Below, piece by piece: positions 62,683 to 64,000 of a stretch of 64,000 nucleotides of DNA. The notes below the pieces were generated by a model that did not search any database, was not told where the DNA came from, and saw nothing but the letters and a program-made list of their open reading frames with translations. Location of the stretch: NCBI RefSeq assembly GCF_000214175.1, contig NC_015564.1, positions 3,906,001 through 3,970,000 on the forward strand, in the 5' to 3' direction. Numbering within the stretch: position 1 is the stretch's first letter; the number at the start of each line of letters is the position of its first letter. The stretch comes from Hoyosella subflava DQS3-9A1. Its GTDB lineage: Bacteria; Actinomycetota; Actinomycetes; Mycobacteriales; Mycobacteriaceae. The position numbers and the translations under genes were made by a program.

Positions 62683-63785
62683 TAGCGTGCCTCGACCTCT
62701 TCACCATTTGGACCACTCGCCGGATCAAGCGTCCCGTTTGCATACGGCACAAACTCGTTAGTAAACACGTCAGATGCGGTCAGCTGGCCTTCAGCCAGTT
62801 CCCCGTTACGGACGAGCCAGTCGATCCAGATCTGGATTTCTTTCTCGTCAATCACGCCACCGGAGTTCCCTACACCTGTGCTCTTCCAGTGCTCAATGAA
62901 TTCAGTACTTTCATTGCGGCCACGAGATTCGATGATCTCCCGGAACTTCTCGATTACCTCCTCCCGCGGCGTCGTTTGGGCCCACCGGATCGCACGAGAC
63001 ACTCCCTGCACATAGTCGGCTACCGCTTCAGGGTTCTGTTCGATGAAATCGTTGCGGAAGATCTGCGTGCCGTAACTGAAGGAACCGAATAGCGACTCGT
63101 CTGTGAAAAGTGGCCGAATTCCGCCGCGGTCGAGCGCGGTATCCCGGAAAACGCTTCCCAGGGTTCCGGCATCGATCTGTCCCTGTCGCAGCGCCTGTTC
63201 AGTATTCACCGGCGGGACGACGACCAGTTCGACCTGTGCGATCTCGTCCTTCGTCAGACCCTGCTGAGCAAGCCATTCCCGAATGATGAATTCGTGATGC
63301 GCACCAAGCGTGTTCACGCCGATCTTTTTCCCGATGAGATCGCGCGCGGAACGAATCGGGCTGCCTTCGAGCACATAGTAGCCGTGGTAGTTTTCGCTAT
63401 CGGCTCCGTAATAGGCTATCACCGGCGTAATAGGCGCCCCGGTGGCCGCGAGCTTGACAACCGCACCGTTGAACGCGCCACCCACATCAATCTGATTGGT
63501 CGCGACGGACTGGATATCTTGCGGTCCGCTGATGGTGTTGCCAACCCACTCGAGCTCGACATTGTCGAAATATCCGAGGTCTTCTGCTAGCTCATTAAAG
63601 CCGACCTGGCTTGCCCAGCCCTGATAGCGGACAGTGGTTGTCTCATCGCTGCCTGGTGATTCTGAAGCCCCGGAAGCCTCAGGAAAAGCACCGCATCCGG
63701 TTAGAAGAGCTGCTGCGCTCAGTACGGCGCCAATTGCGCCGATACGAAATCGCCCTCTGGAGGCTAGACGAGCTGGGTGAGACAT
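62682..63785 (-). CDS. ssuA: Sulfonate-type ABC substrate-binding lipoprotein (second cluster)
   Basis: The 367-residue lipoprotein has lipobox LLTGC (Cys 31) and an SsuA-like fold (VRYQGWASQVGFNELAEDLGYF, GKKIGVNTLGAHHEFIIREWL, PPVNTEQALRQGQIDAG). It is not close to the SsuA pair at 38853/51691, so it probably takes a different sulfur compound. It is first in its operon; the promoter must lie in 63786-63960. Confidence 0.87.
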   Translation of the reverse strand: MSHPARLASRGRFRIGAIGAVLSAAALLTGCGAFPEASGASESPGSDETTTVRYQGWASQVGFNELAEDLGYFDNVELEWVGNTISGPQDIQSVATNQIDVGGAFNGAVVKLAATGAPITPVIAYYGADSENYHGYYVLEGSPIRSARDLIGKKIGVNTLGAHHEFIIREWLAQQGLTKDEIAQVELVVVPPVNTEQALRQGQIDAGTLGSVFRDTALDRGGIRPLFTDESLFGSFSYGTQIFRNDFIEQNPEAVADYVQGVSRAIRWAQTTPREEVIEKFREIIESRGRNESTEFIEHWKSTGVGNSGGVIDEKEIQIWIDWLVRNGELAEGQLTASDVFTNEFVPYANGTLDPASGPNGEEVEAR

Positions 63786-63968
63786 GTTTCAGACCTCGTT
63801 TAATGAAAGCGTCGGGATTTGGTTCTCTCACTTAATCGGGCAAGCCCGGCACCCGACAAGGATTCAAATCAACGTGCGTGCAACCGGTTCGATACGAATG
63901 CCAGACAGGCCCCGGAACGAGGAGTGGTCACGATCACCTGGTTCCGGTCCCGATCGGGTGCTATCTTG

Positions 63969-64000
63969 ATGGGCATGTCTCGTTCCACGTCACGCCCTGA
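63969..64000 (+). other. Possible start of a plus-strand gene cut by the window end
   Basis: ATG 63969 or 63975 opens a frame (MGMSRSTSRP) still open at the last base. TATCTT at 63962-63967 could be a -10 element of a leaderless transcript. The 183 bases between the ssuA start and this point show no other gene. Too short to identify. Confidence 0.25.

Noticed and set aside
1-64000. tRNA, rRNA, CRISPR arrays, riboswitches and intact insertion sequences
   Set aside because: I saw no cloverleaf, repeat-spacer array, known aptamer core or transposase-like protein by eye; a covariance-model scan would be needed to exclude small RNAs.

Overview
The window is a stretch of high-GC actinobacterial chromosome, most likely from a mycolic-acid-group genus (Mycobacteriales) near Rhodococcus, Hoyosella or Mycobacterium. 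The backbone genes follow the order of the Mycobacterium tuberculosis region Rv3283 to Rv3313c: sseA, sufE-like, accA3, glpD2, lpdA, Rv3304-like, amidohydrolase, deoD, pmmB, upp, Rv3311-like, add. Codon bias, frequent GTG starts, ATGA/GTGA overlaps, an IdeR-type iron box and DosR boxes fit the same group. Genus is inference; the family-level reading is firm.

Layout. 1-6245: sulfurtransferase (cut by the window edge), SufE-like protein, acyl-CoA carboxylase alpha chain, small membrane proteins, a VanZ-like protein and a secreted lipase. 6248-12475: glycerol catabolism (glpD, glpK), a decayed AbiEi/DUF559-type gene, lpdA and a gamma-glutamylcyclotransferase-like gene. 12472-16281: iron ABC importer (fbpA-fbpB-fbpC) under a probable IdeR box; the permease seems to start at CTG. 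16268-18197: M20 amidohydrolase and enoyl-CoA hydratase. 18311-22999: an unusual adenylation/carrier/membrane-acyltransferase fusion and a membrane-anchored BAAT-type hydrolase. 23073-26854: a compact DosR locus (acg-like nitroreductase, SDR, dosR, universal stress protein) with three DosR boxes. 26883-29906: purine phosphorylase, phosphohexomutase, upp. 30037-31989: four translationally coupled genes with a type VII-like helical protein, an NlpC/P60 hydrolase and a YbaB-like protein. 32000-37208: Rv3311-like, add, prolyl oligopeptidase, IclR regulator.

The right half (37209-63785) is accessory and rearranged. Two diverged copies of an organosulfur locus (38853-41040 and 51691-56985) flank a putative imported catabolic island (41159-49870): 2-hydroxycarboxylate transporter, Lrp-type regulator, LeuCD-like dehydratase, RraA-like aldolase/decarboxylase and a fused 2-oxoacid:ferredoxin oxidoreductase. 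The two sulfur copies have decayed in complementary ways. The left copy keeps ssuABC but has only scraps of the monooxygenase genes. The right copy keeps ssuA, a TauD-type dioxygenase and three flavin monooxygenase genes (StyA-like, DszA-like, DszC-like), but its ssuB is cut after about 25 codons and joined to an unrelated ABC ATPase end at a run of 11 C. A second complete DszA-like/ssuCBA cluster closes the window, beside a dead MFS gene and a dead flavoprotein gene.

Most useful leads: the catabolic island, the DosR mini-regulon without its kinase, the A-PCP-acyltransferase fusion, the CTG-initiated permease, and the complementary decay of the duplicated sulfur loci. No rRNA, tRNA, CRISPR array or intact transposase was seen.
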